DNA of 6,989 bases from Pseudomonadota bacterium (GTDB lineage Bacteria > Pseudomonadota > Gammaproteobacteria > Xanthomonadales > Xanthomonadaceae): positions 1 through 6,989 of the forward strand of contig JAEXAG010000024.1 of NCBI GenBank assembly GCA_023394655.1, in the 5' to 3' direction. The notes under the pieces are model-generated. The model had not been told where the DNA came from and searched no databases. It worked only from the letters and a program-made list of their open reading frames with translations. The position numbers and the translations under genes were made by a program. The stretch's first letter is position 1. Every line of letters begins with the position of its first letter. Positions 5,687-6,989 of this stretch are shown here, piece after piece.

Positions 5687-6493
5687 TCAGCCGCGGGGCT
5701 GGACCTTGCCATCCACCACGCGCAGGCGGTCATTCGCCGGACGCTCGTCCATGCGCACCACGTGGCGCTCACCGGCCAGCTCGTAGGTGACGTCATATCC
5801 CTCGGTCACCTGCTTGCTGCCCAGCGCGATGCGCGCACCCGGGCGCTTGTCCATGCGCTTCATGGCGGTCGAGCCATCCGGGTTGCGGACGGTCACGTCA
5901 TAAGCCACCACCTGCATGTTGTGGATGGTGTCGCTCACCGTCCGGCACTGGCGCTCGGTGGTCTGCACGATCTGGCCGCCGACATGCTGGCGATCGATGC
6001 GGTTGCCGATGAAACCGCCAGCCACGGCACCGGCGGCGGTCGCGGCCTTGCGGCCATTGCCACCACCAACCTGATTGCCAAGCAGGCCGCCGATGACCGC
6101 ACCCGCCACGGTACCGCCGACGTTGCCGTCGCGCTCGGGCATCCGCTGGGTCACGGGCACGTCGTGGCACTCCTGGCGCGGCTGCTGCTGCGCCACCTGC
6201 CTGCTCACCGGCTCGACGCCGAGCACCGTGGCGTACTGCGGGGTGCTGCGCGTCACCGGCTCCACCGAAACAATGGGCGCCCAGCCCACCTTCGGGCCGG
6301 CGACGAGATCAAGCAAGGGCACCTCGATGCCCGCCTTGCCTTCGGTGCCTTCGCTCCGGGCCTGCACGAAGGCGCTCGGCGCCTGCTCGTCGGCCGGCTG
6401 ATGCGCGATGCCCTGGAACGCTGCCACCGCCATGCCGCCGACCAGCAGTGAACCCACCGCCACCGCAAGCATCTTCTTGTCGATGTTCATCAT
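5687..6493 (-). CDS. YcfJ-like glycine-zipper envelope protein with duplicated C-terminal module
   Basis: This is a 268-residue protein of unknown function, related to E. coli YcfJ (about 180 residues). It has an N-terminal hydrophobic segment (8-26, a signal or anchor after DKK), so it is exported or membrane-bound. Then come two similar strands, WAPIVSVEPVTRST (71-84) and YATVLGVEPVSRQV (87-100); the family stretch PRQECHDVPVTQR (105-117); a glycine zipper (126-166, many GxxxG-type spacings such as GAVIGGLLGNQVGGG) of the Rick_17kDa/2TM type; and CRTVSDTIHNMQVVAYDVT (183-201). The last YDVT...RMDxRP unit occurs twice (198-218 and 233-252), whereas E. coli YcfJ has it once. Cys109 and Cys183 could pair in the periplasm. 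The start has AGGAGG at 6497-6502, three bases before ATG 6493 and six before a second ATG at 6490, which may be the one used. It stands alone, with a hairpin after its stop. Confidence 0.88.
   Translation of the reverse strand: MMNIDKKMLAVAVGSLLVGGMAVAAFQGIAHQPADEQAPSAFVQARSEGTEGKAGIEVPLLDLVAGPKVGWAPIVSVEPVTRSTPQYATVLGVEPVSRQVAQQQPRQECHDVPVTQRMPERDGNVGGTVAGAVIGGLLGNQVGGGNGRKAATAAGAVAGGFIGNRIDRQHVGGQIVQTTERQCRTVSDTIHNMQVVAYDVTVRNPDGSTAMKRMDKRPGARIALGSKQVTEGYDVTYELAGERHVVRMDERPANDRLRVVDGKVQPRG
5738..5902 (-). repeat. Tandem YDVT...RMDxRP repeat inside the YcfJ-like gene
   Basis: Two copies of a roughly 20-residue unit are encoded at 5840-5902 (YDVT, then RMDKRP) and 5738-5797 (YDVT, then RMDERP), separated by about 14 residues. 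Identity is at the protein level (YDVT at the start, RMDxRP at the end). The DNA copies have diverged, so this is an old duplication rather than a recombinogenic repeat. Confidence 0.7.
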
Positions 6494-6496
6494 CGC

Positions 6497-6502
6497 CCTC
6501 CT
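6497..6502 (-). promoter_or_regulatory. Ribosome binding site of the YcfJ-like gene
   Basis: The minus strand reads AGGAGG, three bases before ATG 6493 and six before ATG 6490. The spacing slightly favours the second ATG. A small GGCGC/GCGCC stem with a 5-base loop (6505-6519) lies directly upstream in the presumed leader. Confidence 0.7.
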
Positions 6503-6662
6503 TCGGCGCTCCGGGCGCCTGCATTCGACACTGCCATTCAAGCCCGCACCGACTGAACACCGGCAGGCCAGCGGCCCCGGAACGTGACGCCTGCATAAAC
6601 TGACGGCAACTTGAACGGCAGAGCCCACCCTGCATGCGCCCACGGCCCCTTGCCTGCCCGCG
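6503..6662. other. Divergent intergenic region
   Basis: This gap separates the minus-strand YcfJ-like gene from the plus-strand small hydrophobic gene and must hold the minus-strand promoter. I could not identify convincing -35/-10 boxes for the YcfJ-like gene. TTGCCG followed downstream by CACGTT on the minus strand is weak. ACGGCA occurs twice close together (6603-6608 and 6615-6620). Nothing else stands out, and there is no coding potential. Confidence 0.4.
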
Positions 6663-6671
6663 TGCTAGCGT
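6663..6671 (+). promoter_or_regulatory. Candidate extended -10 promoter for the small hydrophobic gene
   Basis: TGCTAGCGT fits an extended -10 (TG, one base, then TAGCGT) and lies 26 bases before the ATG. It would leave a leader of about 20 bases containing the ribosome binding site GGAG (6687-6690). No -35 is evident at the right distance. Prediction from pattern alone. Confidence 0.35.
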
Positions 6672-6697
6672 TCCGCCATCGACATCGGAGCATCCTC

Positions 6698-6934
6698 ATG
6701 CGCCATCTTCTGCTCGGCCCGTTCCTCGCCTGGGCACGCAAACTGAAGTACCCGGCCCTGTTCAAGCTGGTCGCCGGCCTTTTCGTGTTGACCCTGATCG
6801 TTCCCGATCCGATCCCGATGGTGGACGAGATCCTGCTGGCGCTCGGCACCCTGCTGCTGGCGAACTGGAAGGATCGCAAGAAAGTGCCGCCCGCCACCGA
6901 ACCGCCCATCGAAGGCCAGGCCACCCGCCGCTGA
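6698..6934 (+). CDS. Small hydrophobic protein, DUF6116-like
   Basis: This is a 78-residue protein of unknown function. It begins MRHLLLGPFLAWARKLKYPA and has two adjoining hydrophobic stretches (about 22-36 and 41-55) separated by the proline-rich turn VPDPIPM, then a basic NWKDRKK and a hydrophilic proline-rich tail. The layout suggests a hairpin in the inner membrane. The LFKL...IVPDPIP...DEILLALGTLLL pattern resembles the small Xanthomonadales proteins grouped as DUF6116 and, loosely, the IPDFIP turn of YkvA-type (DUF1232) proteins; this is from memory. The frame is open upstream to 6611, but ATG 6698 has GGAG seven bases before it and begins the conserved-looking part. The tatD gene starts one base after its stop, so the two are probably translated together. 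Confidence 0.8.
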   Translation: MRHLLLGPFLAWARKLKYPALFKLVAGLFVLTLIVPDPIPMVDEILLALGTLLLANWKDRKKVPPATEPPIEGQATRR

Positions 6935-6935
6935 C

Positions 6936-6989
6936 ATGCCGCCGCGACTGGTCGACAGCCACAGTCATTTCGACGTCGCGGAATTCGAT
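6936..6989 (+). CDS. TatD-family metal-dependent hydrolase (N-terminal fragment)
   Basis: Only the first 18 codons are inside the window: MPPRLVDSHSHFDVAEFD. The LVDSHxHFD opening with its HxH pair (His9, His11) is the first metal-binding motif of the TatD family of amidohydrolase-fold enzymes, 3'-5' DNA/RNA exonucleases or related phosphoesterases acting in the cytoplasm. The ATG follows the stop of the preceding gene after a single base, with no clear Shine-Dalgarno of its own, which suggests translational coupling. Which TatD paralogue this is (TatD, YcfH, YjjV) cannot be decided from the fragment. Confidence 0.85.
   Translation, partial: MPPRLVDSHSHFDVAEFD

Noticed and set aside
4434..5786. 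A 450-codon plus-strand open frame
   Set aside because: It is the antisense shadow of gcdH; the minus-strand product is unambiguous along its whole length.
5762..6451. A 229-codon plus-strand open frame
   Set aside because: It is antisense to the YcfJ-like gene, which has a strong ribosome binding site and clear family features.

Overview
This is a GC-rich bacterial window with dense, ordinary housekeeping and metabolic genes. The likely source is a gammaproteobacterium of the Xanthomonadales (Lysobacter/Xanthomonas-like). That is inferred from gene content (single-chain E1 alpha/beta dehydrogenase beside a glutaryl-CoA dehydrogenase, a YcfJ-like glycine-zipper protein, a small hydrophobic protein just before tatD) and from promoters with a recognisable -10 box but a poor -35. 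No mobile element, CRISPR array, rRNA or tRNA gene was seen.

Layout, left to right. On the minus strand: truB (tRNA pseudouridine-55 synthase, C-terminus cut off by the window edge), preceded by a -10 box so close to the ATG that its mRNA looks leaderless; then a 141-codon unknown reading frame whose 5' end appears to be frameshifted; then an NAD(P)H-dependent FMN reductase-family flavoprotein. Next comes the largest unit, gcdH (glutaryl-CoA dehydrogenase) followed 35 bases later by a 757-residue fused alpha/beta E1 2-oxoacid dehydrogenase, very probably co-transcribed. Further upstream on the same strand is a YcfJ-like envelope protein whose C-terminal module is duplicated. After a roughly 200-base divergent intergenic region, the plus strand carries a 78-residue hydrophobic protein and, one base after its stop, the first 18 codons of a TatD-family metal-dependent hydrolase.

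Metabolically the coherent part is gcdH plus E1. GcdH converts glutaryl-CoA to crotonyl-CoA and CO2 in lysine/tryptophan breakdown. The E1 would perform the ThDP-dependent decarboxylation of a 2-oxoacid, making it a candidate for feeding an acyl-CoA into such a pathway. The substrate cannot be read from the sequence and no E2 or E3 gene is in the window.

I did not find a clearly new system. The observations most worth a second look are the frameshifted gene behind the flavoprotein, the E1-GcdH pairing with its atypical ThDP motif, the leaderless truB in an unusual position, and the internally duplicated YcfJ-like protein.
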